A stretch of DNA of 20,913 bases from Kouleothrix aurantiaca (GTDB taxonomy: Bacteria > Chloroflexota > Chloroflexia > Chloroflexales > Roseiflexaceae). Positions 1 to 7,559 of the stretch are shown one piece after another; the stretch's first letter is position 1; each line of letters opens with the position of its first letter. The stretch is taken from assembly GCA_001399705.1 (NCBI GenBank), contig LJCR01000009.1:1-20913 (forward strand). Direction: 5' to 3'. The position numbers and the translations under genes were made by a program. The notes beneath the pieces were generated by a model. The model searched no databases. It was given only the letters and a program-made list of their open reading frames with translations, and was not told the origin of the DNA.

Positions 1-1052
1 GCCAGACCCGCGCGAGCCAAGGCCGCAGCCGGGGGTGGCAATGTGGCGAGGTGGCCATCAAAGGACTCAGTCGTGAGAAACTCGAATAAGGTCTCCGCGT
101 AGTTCAGCGACTCCAGCAGTTCGCGATAGTGGTAGATCAGCGACCCGAGCATCCCCGACAAGAGCGCCATGCCAGGCACCAGGACGGCCAGGCTGGCCAG
201 GCTGATCTGCCCACGACGGATGAGCTCCCCTGCCGCAGTGAGCGCCAGGCCGAAACCCAGCACTTGTACCAGCACCGCGCCGCTCCGCAAGCCTAGGAAG
301 CGCCTCGTCAGTTGCTTGAGCTGCGCTAGATAGGCATCAGCGAGCGCGCCATGCTCGCGCGCGATCAGATTGCTGCGGTAAACTCGCACATCGCGCTGCC
401 AGGGCGCGTCCACCTGCATATTGGTCAGCGCCTCCATCCGCAGCTGGTTCGGCGCCGTGTGTTCCTGCAAGGCGTACATGGCGTTGCTGAAGCGCCGCTC
501 GATGAAGCCGGCCGGGATCGCGATCAGCACCATCGCAAGCACCATCAGCGGTGCGATCGTGAAGAGGGTGATCGCCAGCCCGAGCAGCCCGAAGAAGATC
601 GGCGCGGTCGAGAGCAGCGAGTCGACCAGCGTGATCGAGCGCTGGGCCGCTTCGCGGATCACCAGCCCATAGCGGGCTTGGAAGGCATTGTTTTCGAAGA
701 GCGGGTAGGGCACGGAAGGCAACTTCTGCATGATCCGCTTGCTGATCACGACCCAGGCCTCCTGGCGCAGGATGGTCGAGGAAGCGTCGCGGACAATAAT
801 GCCGAGGCGCTGCACCAGGAGTAAGGCCAGCAGGCCGATGCCAAGTTGGATCACGGTGGGGGTGATCTGCATGGCGCCGCCGGCCGTGATGTGCTGCAAC
901 AGACGCTGCAGGAGCAGGATGAAGGCGGGAAAGAAGAGCGGCTCGGCAAGCGAGGCGACCGCGCTGACCACAAATGCCCGCGGCTGGCTGCGATAGAGCA
1001 GGCGGATCGTCGCGCGAAGGGTATGCAGGCGCGCAGAGCGGAGTTGTCGCAT
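1..1052 (-). CDS. ABC transporter transmembrane (permease) domain, C-terminus cut by window edge
   Basis: Reading the minus strand from the ATG at 1052 gives about 350 uninterrupted residues that run off the left edge. The protein starts MRQLRSARLHT and is preceded by a strong AGGAGGT ribosome site eight bases upstream. At least four long hydrophobic stretches are visible (roughly residues 28-50, 64-85, 140-175 and 265-310), separated by charged amphipathic segments such as the one containing PLFENNAFQARYG. This is the pattern of the TMD of a type-I ABC exporter; the ATP-binding domain with Walker A/B would lie beyond the window. It is transcribed divergently from the mer operon and has its own promoter with an overlapping palindrome. 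Substrate cannot be told. It could be a multidrug, lipid or peptide exporter; no mercury link is evident from sequence. Confidence 0.8.
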   Translation of the reverse strand, partial: MRQLRSARLHTLRATIRLLYRSQPRAFVVSAVASLAEPLFFPAFILLLQRLLQHITAGGAMQITPTVIQLGIGLLALLLVQRLGIIVRDASSTILRQEAWVVISKRIMQKLPSVPYPLFENNAFQARYGLVIREAAQRSITLVDSLLSTAPIFFGLLGLAITLFTIAPLMVLAMVLIAIPAGFIERRFSNAMYALQEHTAPNQLRMEALTNMQVDAPWQRDVRVYRSNLIAREHGALADAYLAQLKQLTRRFLGLRSGAVLVQVLGFGLALTAAGELIRRGQISLASLAVLVPGMALLSGMLGSLIYHYRELLESLNYAETLFEFLTTESFDGHLATLPPPAAALARAGL

Positions 1053-1125
1053 CGAGCCCACCTCCTAGCGAACCCAGCACGACGACCTGGCGACCGCGCA
1101 ACGGGTTGTCTCGGCAAACAAAATG

Positions 1126-1167
1126 AATGATTAGTCATTATAGTAGCAGACCCCTGGATGCTGTCAA
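1126..1167 (-). promoter_or_regulatory. Promoter of the ABC transporter with overlapping inverted repeat
   Basis: On the minus strand a TTGACA (1167-1162) and a perfect TATAAT (1142-1137) are separated by 19 bases. The inverted repeat AATGA-N4-TCATT (1126-1139) overlaps the -10 box. This is a typical layout for a TetR- or MarR-like repressor site, but no such regulator gene is in the window. The -10 and -35 boxes are seen directly; the operator role is inferred. Confidence 0.55.
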
Positions 1168-1189
1168 GTCGGGCAAACCAAAGCAGCAC

Positions 1190-1220
1190 TTGACATTCTT
1201 AGAAATATCATTATGATATT
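1190..1220 (+). promoter_or_regulatory. mer operon promoter with ArsR-type operator
   Basis: TTGACA (1190-1195) and TATGAT (1212-1217) have a 16-base spacer. A perfect inverted repeat AATATCAT-T-ATGATATT (1204-1220) covers the -10 box. AT-rich palindromes of this kind over the promoter are the usual operator of ArsR/SmtB repressors, which fits autoregulation by the gene that starts 30 bases downstream: metal would release the repressor and open the promoter. Confidence 0.7.
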
Positions 1221-1250
1221 CGCTTATCAGAATATGATAGGAGTATCGTG

Positions 1251-1625
1251 ATGACGACCGCTGCTGTACTTCCTGATCAGCCGTCCACTTCCACACAATC
1301 CGACACCGCAGCCCAGTTGCTCGCCCGCGTGTTTGCCGGTATGAGCGATCCCACCCGGCTGCGTATTCTGCTGTTGCTCCTGGAGCGGGAGCACAATGTC
1401 AGCGAATTGGTTGAGGCTGTCGGTACATCTCAAGGCCGTGTGTCCATGCATCTGCAATGTCTGCGCTGGTGTGGCTTTGTGACGAGTGAGCGGCGCGGCA
1501 AGTTCGTGTACTACCGCGTGTGTGACCCACGCGTGCGGGAGCTGATCAAGCTGGCGCAGGATATGGTGGTCCTGCATGGCGAGCAGCTTGCCACTTGTTC
1601 GGTTCTCAATACGGCAAACGAGTAG
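1251..1625 (+). CDS. ArsR/SmtB-family metalloregulatory repressor, CmtR-like
   Basis: A 124-residue winged-helix protein. The ArsR signature GMSDPTRLRILLLLL is near residues 30-44, followed by the helix-turn-helix NVSELVEAVGTSQGRVSMHL. Within the recognition helix is HLQCLRWCG (Cys70 and Cys74). The C-X3-C in this position is the hallmark of the Cd/Pb sensor CmtR, whose third ligand is a Cys near the C-terminus; Cys116 (LATCS) could serve that role, and Cys91 is also present. ArsR-type repressors control mer operons in some Gram-positive bacteria. A GTG at 1248 directly precedes the ATG at 1251; the ATG is preferred because AGGAG (1239-1243) lies 7 bases before it. It is first in the mer operon and probably represses it, sensing Hg(II) or another thiophilic metal. 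Confidence 0.85.
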   Translation: MTTAAVLPDQPSTSTQSDTAAQLLARVFAGMSDPTRLRILLLLLEREHNVSELVEAVGTSQGRVSMHLQCLRWCGFVTSERRGKFVYYRVCDPRVRELIKLAQDMVVLHGEQLATCSVLNTANE

Positions 1626-1650
1626 GCTGAAAGGGAATAGGGAGGCTCCT

Positions 1651-1944
1651 ATGCGACGTTCCATCGGCTCCTCTCTCTTGCTCATCACGGGGTTTCTGGC
1701 CTGTCCCTGTCATGTATCCCTCACCTTGCCGCTTCTTGTTGCGCTCTTTGGTCGGACAGCCCTCGGCACCTGGCGCTCAACCCATACTGGCCTTGTGATC
1801 GGGTTGAGTGCCGGCTACTTTCTCGCCGCGATTGTTCTCGGCATCTGGCTTCTGAAACGACCTAGCCCAGAGAGTGGCGTATCGTGCTCATCTCCACAGC
1901 GCCATCAACCCCAATCGCTCGTTGAAGATCGGAGACTCCCTTGA
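1651..1944 (+). CDS. merE: MerE-like small mercury transport membrane protein
   Basis: A 97-residue protein with two hydrophobic segments (about residues 8-33 and 46-67). The first contains ACPCH (Cys18, Cys20, His21). MerE, the broad mercury/organomercury transporter of mer operons, carries the same CPCH in its first membrane segment and has a similar two-helix layout, although it is a little shorter. The hydrophilic tail (residues 71-97) is not part of that model. The ATG at 1651 has GGGAGG five bases upstream. The stop overlaps the TTG start of merA by four bases (TTGA), so the two are translationally coupled. No merT or merP is present, so this would be the only recognisable Hg importer of the operon. 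Assignment rests on motif, topology and context; overall similarity is low. Confidence 0.65.
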   Translation: MRRSIGSSLLLITGFLACPCHVSLTLPLLVALFGRTALGTWRSTHTGLVIGLSAGYFLAAIVLGIWLLKRPSPESGVSCSSPQRHQPQSLVEDRRLP

Positions 1945-3404
1945 GTACACCTCAGATATATGACTTGGTGATTATGGGCAGCGGTTCAACAGCCTTTGCT
2001 GCGGCGCTCAGAGCTGCAGAGCTGGGCAAACGAGCCGTGATGACCGAGGCACGAACGCTCGGTGGTACCTGCGTCAACCGCGGCTGTCTGCCCTCGAAAA
2101 ACCTGATTGAGGCAGCAAAAATCATCTTTGATGCCCGCAATCCGCGCTACCCTGGTATTGCCCCCCACGAACCAGTGTTCGACTTCGACCAGCTCATCGC
2201 TCAAAAGGATGAGCTTGTTTCGAGCTATCGCGACAAGAAGTATCAAAGCATCATCGGTAAAGATCAGGATATCGATGTGGTGTATGGGCGCGCGCGGCTT
2301 CTGGACCCGCATACTGTCGCGGTGGACGGGCCGGAGGGTACGACCGAGCTTCGCGGAAACAAGATATTGATTGCCCTTGGCTCAAGCCCCACGCTTCCAT
2401 CTATCGAAGGGCTTGAGGAAACGCCGTACCTGACAAGCGACCTGCTCACGAGCCAGGAGGAGATGGAGCTGAAAGAGCTGCCCTCCTCGCTGATCATCGT
2501 GGGTGGTGGATATATTGCCCTGGAGCTTGGCCAGATGTTTGCTCGCTTTGGTACGCGGGTCACCATCCTTGAGCGCAATACCAGGGTGCTACGGCATGGC
2601 TATGAGCCTGAAGTCGGCATCACCATTCAACGCATTCTTCGAAACGAAGGTATCAATGTGCAGACGAAGGCTGAGGTGGTGCGCGTCTCAGGCGATGAGC
2701 GCGAAGTGAGCGTGACCGCCCGTGTGGATGGTCAAGAGCAAGCGTTCCGGGCTGCTCGGCTGCTGATTGCAACGGGACGCGAGCCCAACACCCGCAATGT
2801 TGGCCTTGAGGCCGCTGGCGTCGAGCTGGTAGACGGGGGAGCGGTCAAAGTTGATGAGCATCTGCGCACCTCTGTGCCGCACATGTTTGCTGCTGGCGAT
2901 GTGATCGGCGCACAGCACGGCAATCAGCTTGCGACGCCGGTTGGGGCACACGACGGCGTTATTGTCGCCCACAACGCCTTTGCCGAGGAGACAGGCCGCA
3001 CGCCGCGTGTGGTTGACCATCGGGTTATTCCACGCACGATCTTTACCGACCCGCAGATCGGCATTGTGGGTATAACCGATGCGGAAGCGAATGCTGCCGG
3101 TCACCGCTGCTGGTGCAACACCATTCCAATGGAGTTCGTTCCCCGTGCTGGAGCCATCCGCGATACGCGTGGGATGATCAAGATGGTGATCGACGACGAT
3201 ACTAAGGAGGTCCTGGGCGTCTCGATGGTGGGTGCCAACGCCGGCGAAGTCATTCACGAGGCGGCGATGGCGATGCGCTTTCGCGCAACGATTGACGACT
3301 ACATCGATATGATCCACGTCTATCCGACGATGGCCGAGGCGCTCAAGATTGTGGCGATCTCGCGCTACAAAGACCCGTCGAAACTGAGTTGCTGTGCAGA
3401 ATAG
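1941..3404 (+). CDS. merA: Mercuric reductase MerA
   Basis: A 487-residue flavoprotein disulfide reductase that reduces Hg(II) to Hg(0) with NADPH in the cytosol. The N-terminal FAD fold starts [13 protein letters not shown], as is characteristic of MerA. The redox pair is in [14 protein letters not shown] (Cys44, Cys49). The NADPH-binding fold is at [17 protein letters not shown] motif 2 is FAAGDVIG. The dimer domain holds the [11 protein letters not shown] and [10 protein letters not shown] segments. The C-terminus ends SCCAE (Cys484, Cys485), the vicinal Cys pair that delivers Hg(II) to the partner subunit's active site and separates MerA from lipoamide dehydrogenase. The N-terminal NmerA metallochaperone domain is absent, as in many short MerAs. 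The start is a TTG overlapping the merE stop, with GGAG six bases upstream. merB follows after eight bases. Confidence 0.97.
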   Translation: MSTPQIYDLVIMGSGSTAFAAALRAAELGKRAVMTEARTLGGTCVNRGCLPSKNLIEAAKIIFDARNPRYPGIAPHEPVFDFDQLIAQKDELVSSYRDKKYQSIIGKDQDIDVVYGRARLLDPHTVAVDGPEGTTELRGNKILIALGSSPTLPSIEGLEETPYLTSDLLTSQEEMELKELPSSLIIVGGGYIALELGQMFARFGTRVTILERNTRVLRHGYEPEVGITIQRILRNEGINVQTKAEVVRVSGDEREVSVTARVDGQEQAFRAARLLIATGREPNTRNVGLEAAGVELVDGGAVKVDEHLRTSVPHMFAAGDVIGAQHGNQLATPVGAHDGVIVAHNAFAEETGRTPRVVDHRVIPRTIFTDPQIGIVGITDAEANAAGHRCWCNTIPMEFVPRAGAIRDTRGMIKMVIDDDTKEVLGVSMVGANAGEVIHEAAMAMRFRATIDDYIDMIHVYPTMAEALKIVAISRYKDPSKLSCCAE

Positions 3405-3412
3405 GAGGGCGT

Positions 3413-4066
3413 ATGGATGAGACTGAGCTGACGGCGTTGGGGCAGATTCTTGCTGAGCGCATCTGCGGTACGAATGAAGCATTCTGTTTTCAGCTTCTCC
3501 GGCTCTTAGGTCAGGGCCAGCCGGTATCTGCCGCTCAGATGGGCGCGGCCCTTGGTATATCTGACATCGCGGTCACAGAGACCTTCCAGCGCATGCCGGA
3601 CATCGAGCGTGACGAGATCGGACAGGTCGTCGGCTGGGGCTTGTCATTACAGCCAACCCCACATCAGTTTCGTATCAATGGGCACACGCTCTATACCTGG
3701 TGCGCCCTAGATGCGCTGACGTATCCCATTCTCCTGGAACAAACCGCGCAGGTCGAGTCCATCTGTCCGATCACACAGACATCGATCCAGCTACGTGTCG
3801 GTCCTGAAGGTGTGAGCGCCCTTGATCCCGCCACGGCGATGGTCTCACTCAGCATCCCCGATACCGGCCCAGACGCCTGTAACCGGGCAAGCTTTTGCAA
3901 CCAGGGGCATTTCTTCGCTTCGCCTGAGGCCGCCGCGAGCTGGCAGGCGGACCATCCGCAGGCACGTGCGCTGCCGGTGGAAGCGGTCTACCAGCTCGGG
4001 CGCATCATTGCCGCGCGTCGCCAACATCTCTCAACACAGCAATCTCCCGCAGCTCATACGCAGTAA
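3413..4066 (+). CDS. merB: Organomercurial lyase MerB (copy 1, canonical)
   Basis: A 217-residue alkylmercury lyase that protonolyses the C-Hg bond and hands Hg(II) to MerA. The N-terminal winged-helix-like part (about 1-75) is followed by the catalytic MerB fold. Catalytic residues are Cys97 and Asp100 (TWCALDALTYP) and Cys162 (SFCNQGHFF), matching Cys96/Asp99/Cys159 of the R831b enzyme. Cys118 (ESICPITQ) matches its structural Cys117. The conserved PTPHQF segment precedes the active site. The ATG at 3413 is chosen because AGGAGG lies at 3403-3408 just after the merA stop; the reading frame is open further upstream but there overlaps merA. This copy is complete in every key residue and is probably the working lyase of the operon. 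Confidence 0.95.
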   Translation: MDETELTALGQILAERICGTNEAFCFQLLRLLGQGQPVSAAQMGAALGISDIAVTETFQRMPDIERDEIGQVVGWGLSLQPTPHQFRINGHTLYTWCALDALTYPILLEQTAQVESICPITQTSIQLRVGPEGVSALDPATAMVSLSIPDTGPDACNRASFCNQGHFFASPEAAASWQADHPQARALPVEAVYQLGRIIAARRQHLSTQQSPAAHTQ

Positions 4067-4090
4067 GGTTACTCGTAGGAGGTCACTGCG

Positions 4091-4693
4091 ATGAAGAAAC
4101 GAATCATTGCGCTGCTCGTCCCCCTGCTCGGCGGGTTCGTTGCATTGCTGCTGCTGTTTGTGCTGCCCTCAGCACAACGAACGACACCCGGCAGCATGGC
4201 GGGAAACGGCACGCTCACTGCGCCTGCTCCAGTCTTGACCGATATGCAGCACATCGAAGACCTCCAGACCCGTTTCAATCGAGATGCTGGAGCACCACGA
4301 CTGATCTTGCTCTTGTCACCGACATGAGGCGTCTGCCAGGAAGGTGCCCGTTGGGTACAGCAGGAGATTCTCGCCAAGCACCCGACTGCCAACCTTCGCG
4401 TATATGTGGTCTGGTTTTCAATGCTCCCCGGTGATAGGCGAAGTGCCTGGGATACAGAGGTGATGCCCGACCGGCGGGTCACACATCTCTGGGATGAGCA
4501 GCGCCTCACTGGTCGGTGGTTTGCCCAGCATCTCAATAACGCGCAAGAGATCATCTGGGATGGCTATTTGCTGTACGGCCCGGATGCGAAGTGGGAGACG
4601 CTCCCTGAACCGCTGATTGGTTCAAGCACAGGAACGGTCATCGGGAGTGGTGAAGTACTCCAACAACAAATCATACCACTGCTGAAAGAGTGA
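4091..4693 (+). CDS. Membrane-anchored thioredoxin-like protein with in-frame TGA at the redox site (candidate selenoprotein)
   Basis: One frame runs from ATG 4091 (AGGAGG eight bases upstream) to the stop at 4691-4693 and would encode 200 residues, broken only by a TGA at 4325-4327 (codon 79). Residues 1-30 form a Lys-rich start and hydrophobic helix (KKRIIALLVPLLGGFVALLL), a signal anchor. At the TGA the context is LILLLSPT-U-GVCQEGARWV. A strand followed by C-x-x-C is the thioredoxin-fold active site, so TGA sits exactly where the first Cys is expected, with Cys82 as partner. The downstream part (WDEQRLTGRWF, YLLYGPDAKWE) is intact for 121 codons. A hairpin 22 bases after the TGA could be a bacterial SECIS. 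Likely role: extracytoplasmic thiol/selenol redox or mercury binding. The alternative is a nonsense-mutated pseudogene. Confidence 0.6.
4328..4375 (+). promoter_or_regulatory. Candidate bacterial SECIS-like stem-loop after the in-frame TGA
   Basis: GTGCCC (4344-4349) pairs with GGGTAC (4353-4358; six pairs including one G-U) around a GTT loop at 4350-4352. Lower stems CTGC/GCAG (4333-4336 with 4360-4363) and GGCG/CGCC (4328-4331 with 4372-4375) can extend it. The apical loop begins 22 bases after the TGA and its first base is G. This agrees with the known bacterial SECIS model: loop roughly 16-37 bases downstream and a G among the first two loop bases. The loop is small and short hairpins are common in GC-rich coding DNA, so this is only suggestive. 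Confidence 0.35.
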
Positions 4694-4694
4694 T

Positions 4695-5210
4695 ATGGGT
4701 TGGGTCAGCTCACTCTCATCGGCACCCCAACAGAGCAACAGGGCTGACCAGGTCGAAAGCGGTGTCCAAATGATGTTAACGAAACCAATGACAATCGGGC
4801 AACTGTCGCGGCGGACGGGTGTGCCGATCAAAGCCTTACGCGAATACGAACAGCTCGGGTTGATCTACACGCTTGGCCGCAGTGAGAGTAACTACCGCCT
4901 CTTTGATGAGGAGGCGCTGTGGTGTGTACAGGTTATTCGTACCATGCGCTCACTCGGGCTGACCCTCAAAGAAATCCAGGACCTGACTGCTCTCTATCTT
5001 GAGCGCCCAGGCGAGCCGATTGGACCGCATTTCGGTGAAAAACTGGAGGCCGCGCTCACGCGCATCGAAGCCCGGATCACTGACTTGCAGGCGCTACAGC
5101 AGCGCATTCGTGATTTTCAGTGTGCTCACGCCGCGGAGCTGGCGGGAGAGACTGAGTTAGACCTCCTCGCCTCAGACCCGCGCCAGACAGTCGCCAAATT
5201 CTCCTCTTGA
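4695..5210 (+). CDS. MerR-family transcriptional regulator
   Basis: Up to 171 residues. The MerR DNA-binding domain starts at MTIGQLSRRTGVPIKALREY (residues 32-51) with the wing in SESNYRLFDEEAL. A long dimerisation helix (about 115-145) follows. MerR proteins usually begin just before the MTIGQL segment, so ATGs at 4770, 4773 or 4788 are also possible starts; no strong ribosome site decides. Tn501 MerR senses Hg with Cys82, Cys117 and Cys126. Here only Cys77 (within the DNA-binding domain, ALWCVQV) and Cys143 (DFQCAHA, near the Cys117 position) exist, so the classical Hg site is incomplete. The stop codon overlaps the -35 box of a MerR-type promoter driving the next merB. It is probably an activator of that promoter; its inducer is uncertain. 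Confidence 0.85.
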   Translation: MGWVSSLSSAPQQSNRADQVESGVQMMLTKPMTIGQLSRRTGVPIKALREYEQLGLIYTLGRSESNYRLFDEEALWCVQVIRTMRSLGLTLKEIQDLTALYLERPGEPIGPHFGEKLEAALTRIEARITDLQALQQRIRDFQCAHAAELAGETELDLLASDPRQTVAKFSS

Positions 5211-5250
5211 CTCTGCCTGTGGGGTGAGGGTGTATGCTGCACTTGCATAC
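5207..5250 (+). promoter_or_regulatory. MerR-type promoter/operator, copy 1
   Basis: TTGACT (5207-5212) and TATGCT (5233-5238) are separated by 20 bases. This overlong spacer is the mark of promoters activated by MerR-family proteins through DNA untwisting. The spacer holds an imperfect dyad (ACTCTGCC...GGTGAGGGT). A second inverted repeat, GTATGC-N7-GCATAC (5232-5250), overlaps the -10 box and start region. It directs merB copy 2. The TTGACT box overlaps the TGA stop of the preceding merR-like gene. Confidence 0.75.
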
Positions 5251-5274
5251 TCTACCACACGAGGAGGATAGTCA

Positions 5275-5918
5275 ATGACAACGGAAAACCGACTTGAGGA
5301 ACTGGCGGCGACCTTGTATCGTAGTATGCACGAAGGGGTCGATCAGAATGATCCCTTACTCTTTCGACGCTTGGTTGTCCTTCTCTCTGATGGGCGCCAA
5401 TCTCCCCAGAACGCCTTGCTGCGAACCTTGGACGGTCGCGTGAAGACGTTGTGGCGGTACTTCGCAAACGGCTGAGCCTCGAATGGGATGCGGCGGGCAA
5501 CATCGTCGGCGCCGGGCTGACCCTGAATCCCACCCCGCACCGCTTCGAGCTGGATGGGCGGCTGCTGTTTACCTGGTGCGCCCTCGACTCACTGATGTTT
5601 CCTGGACTGGTTGGACAAACGGTCCAGGTTCAGTCACCGTGCGCCAGCACCGGCACCCCGATCCGCGTTACGGTCACCCCGCATGGGGTGGAGCAGGTCG
5701 AACCGCCAGAGGCGGTGGTCTCCCTCGTCACCCCCGAAGCGTCAGCTGACATCAGGCGCGTGTTTTGCGACTACGTACACTTCTTCCGCTCGCCCCAAGC
5801 CGCTTCCGCATGGCTTGACCAACATCCCGGCGCAACCATTTTGCCCGTCGGTGATGCCTACCAGGTTGGTAAGTATCCGGTCGAATGGAATGATGACCGC
5901 GGCGAAGTGGGGCAGTGA
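5275..5918 (+). pseudogene. merB: merB copy 2, frameshifted
   Basis: ATG 5275 has AGGAGG seven bases upstream. The first frame reads MTTENRLEELAATLYRSMHE and stops at 5475. The MerB sequence continues in another frame through SREDVVAVLRKRLSLEWD to the stop at 5918. Inserting one base at about 5428-5432 (ttgga to ttggga) would restore a normal MerB N-domain (RTLGRSREDVV). All catalytic positions survive in the second frame: TWCALDSLMF (Cys codon 5577, Asp codon 5586), QSPCASTG (Cys117 equivalent, codon 5640) and VFCDYVHFF (Cys codon 5766). Its PTPHRFE segment also matches copy 1. It is either a recent one-base deletion, a sequencing error or, less likely, programmed frameshifting. The preserved active site suggests recent loss. 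Confidence 0.85.
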
Positions 5919-6251
5919 AGTACCTAGGCCGCGCGTAGCACATCCGGTGAACGCGGATTGACGATTCACTGCCGACTAGCACACCACCGGCATCCAGAAC
6001 CTGGTGGGGCAGCCCACTGCCATCGGGGCCCTGCTCGCCTGCTATCGCAGCGAGGCGGCCGAGCAATTGAACTCGCACGCCTGGCGCTAGCTAGGCTGCC
6101 CCAAGGCGCGGTCTTGATGAGGGCCATGCTGACGCTTACTATTGTCCTGAATCAGGCCGATCCGTTGGGCTGCAGAGTGAACCGGCTTCACCAAAAGCGA
6201 CGACGAGCCAGGACGAGCTGGCCGATTATGTACGAGGTCTGAATCTCCCGC
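5919..6251. other. Gene-poor stretch between merB copy 2 and the second MerR-type promoter
   Basis: About 330 bases without a convincing gene. Short open frames exist (one from 5958 to 6242) but lack a ribosome site and recognisable protein character. The neighbouring fragments suggest this is decayed coding DNA; I could not identify a parent gene with confidence. Confidence 0.5.
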
Positions 6252-6283
6252 TTGACTCTCCCCCCGCGGTGAGGGTGTAGACT
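6252..6283 (+). promoter_or_regulatory. MerR-type promoter/operator, copy 2 (orphan)
   Basis: TTGACT (6252-6257), a 20-base spacer ending GGTGAGGGTG, and TAGACT (6278-6283) closely resemble the promoters at 5207 and 9042. No ribosome site or intact gene follows directly: it now leads into a fragment of a flavoprotein gene and then the CPBP protease gene. It may still drive the latter. Its -10 box is weaker than in the other two copies. Confidence 0.6.
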
Positions 6284-6301
6284 GCGCTCACACCGTCCGG
6301 A

Positions 6302-6481
6302 GCCTATGCGGCTCGCTTCGAGCTTGCGGTGCAGCTCGGGGCGCCACTGGACGAGCTTACACCAGACGGCGACCGCTAGCTGATCTCGGCCGGAGCGCGG
6401 CGCTGGAAGCAAACCACGTGGTGGTCACTGGGGTCTCTGCCACTACACCAGTGGCTAGCTTCGCCGACCGGCTCGATGTGC
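6302..6481 (+). pseudogene. Internal fragment of a flavoprotein monooxygenase gene
   Basis: About 180 bases resemble 7833-8012 of the intact flavoprotein gene downstream, with matching runs such as gtgcagctcgggg, tggacgagcttacac and cttcgccgacc. The fragment contains a stop (gaccgctag where the intact gene has gaccgctac) and base changes that break the frame. It corresponds to the middle of that protein, the AYAARF...VQLG...VDELT region up to FADQLD. It is therefore a decayed duplicate, not a functional gene. Confidence 0.75.
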
Positions 6482-6520
6482 GGAAGAAGCGATGCCATTG
6501 TACAAGGAGGACTGTCGATC

Positions 6521-7450
6521 ATGATCAAGAGTTCAATCAGAGCAGGAAATATGGTGATTGCCATCGCCTGGTTCGCACTTCTGGCGAGTAGTGACATTCC
6601 TTATATCCTGCTCGACACGCTTTTCTCTCTGAGCAGCATCCCTACTGGATCGGCATTGTGGTCGGATATCGCGAGAGTTGCGATACTCGGCGTGTTGTCT
6701 GTAATCATATCGTCCCAGCCGGATCTGCGTCCGATCAGGGGCTTCTTGATCGCCCTGTTCGCATTTTCGTCTGGCTATCTTTTTATACATCTATTTAAAC
6801 AGAGCCCGTATTGGATACAGTTTCGCACTTCGACCCTGACCTACCAATGGACCATGGTGAATGCGTTGCTCCAATCGGTTCCTGCGTTGTTCATGCTCAT
6901 GGCTGCCTTTGCCCACGGACGAACCAGAAACGATCTGTTTCTCACCAAAGGCGATCTATCGGTCGCTTCCAAATGGCGGTTGTTTGGCTCAAACACCTCA
7001 TGGTATAGATTGACGCCCATTTTTTCGATCCTCATGCTCTGTACCGGGGGATTTCTTGCGATACGACTCAAGGGGAGTATCAATGATGACTTTGCGACCA
7101 ACTTGATCGCGGCGCTTCCGGTCATCATTTTGTTTCCGCTCATAAACGCTATTGCTGAGGAAGTAAGCTATCGGACTGTGCTGTTAGCTGAAGCAGAATA
7201 TGTGGTCGGTGGCGATGTAGCTCTGTTCATGACAACGCTTCTGTTTGGACTGAATCACTTCGATTCATTTCTGGGCATGTCTGGTCCAGGCGGGAGCTTC
7301 CTTGCAGGTTTCGTTTATGCTCTGGGAGCGACTTTTTTGGGCTGGATCGCGGGGAGAAGTCTGTTAGAGACGCGGGGAGTTCTCGCGGCGTGGATCATCC
7401 ACGCCAGCGCAGATCTTATCATTATTCTGGGCTATGTCCTGGCGAGCTGA
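6521..7450 (+). CDS. CPBP-family intramembrane metalloprotease (CAAX protease/Abi-like)
   Basis: A 309-residue polytopic membrane protein with about eight hydrophobic helices. In the C-terminal third it has the three conserved elements of the CPBP family: AEEVSYRTVL (Glu213, Glu214, Arg218), LLFGLNHFDSF (His246) and AWIIHASADLI (His294, Asp297). These Glu and His residues form the presumed metal site. ATG 6521 is selected because AAGGAGG lies at 6504-6510. Members process prenylated or peptide substrates or act in bacteriocin immunity; the substrate here is unknown. Its base composition looks less GC-rich than the neighbouring genes, and it sits between a flavoprotein gene fragment and the intact flavoprotein gene, which suggests a separate origin from the mer genes. 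Confidence 0.85.
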   Translation: MIKSSIRAGNMVIAIAWFALLASSDIPYILLDTLFSLSSIPTGSALWSDIARVAILGVLSVIISSQPDLRPIRGFLIALFAFSSGYLFIHLFKQSPYWIQFRTSTLTYQWTMVNALLQSVPALFMLMAAFAHGRTRNDLFLTKGDLSVASKWRLFGSNTSWYRLTPIFSILMLCTGGFLAIRLKGSINDDFATNLIAALPVIILFPLINAIAEEVSYRTVLLAEAEYVVGGDVALFMTTLLFGLNHFDSFLGMSGPGGSFLAGFVYALGATFLGWIAGRSLLETRGVLAAWIIHASADLIIILGYVLAS

Positions 7451-7559
7451 CCATAGCTCGGGTTCATCCTGCTGCTGAGTGCAGCGGCTGATGCGTGGAA
7501 TGCGCGCCAGGAGTGACATGGGCAACCTAAATCAACTGAAGAGAAAGGTGATCAAGATA

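Noticed and set aside
337..1101. 254-codon open frame on the minus strand
   Set aside because: It is out of frame with the ABC transporter permease reading, which has membrane helices and a proper ribosome site. The rejected frame is rich in Arg, Pro and His and looks random.
2688..3482. 264-codon open frame on the minus strand
   Set aside because: Antisense to merA; a codon-bias shadow with no domain features.
4091..4327. Reading the thioredoxin-like gene as a separate 78-residue protein plus a second gene starting at GTG 4406
   Set aside because: Both parts are in the same frame, the region between them continues the same fold, and no ribosome site precedes 4406, so a single gene with one in-frame TGA is the simpler reading.
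5958..6242. 94-codon open frame in the gap after merB copy 2
   Set aside because: No ribosome site, unusual composition and no recognisable motif; more likely decayed DNA.
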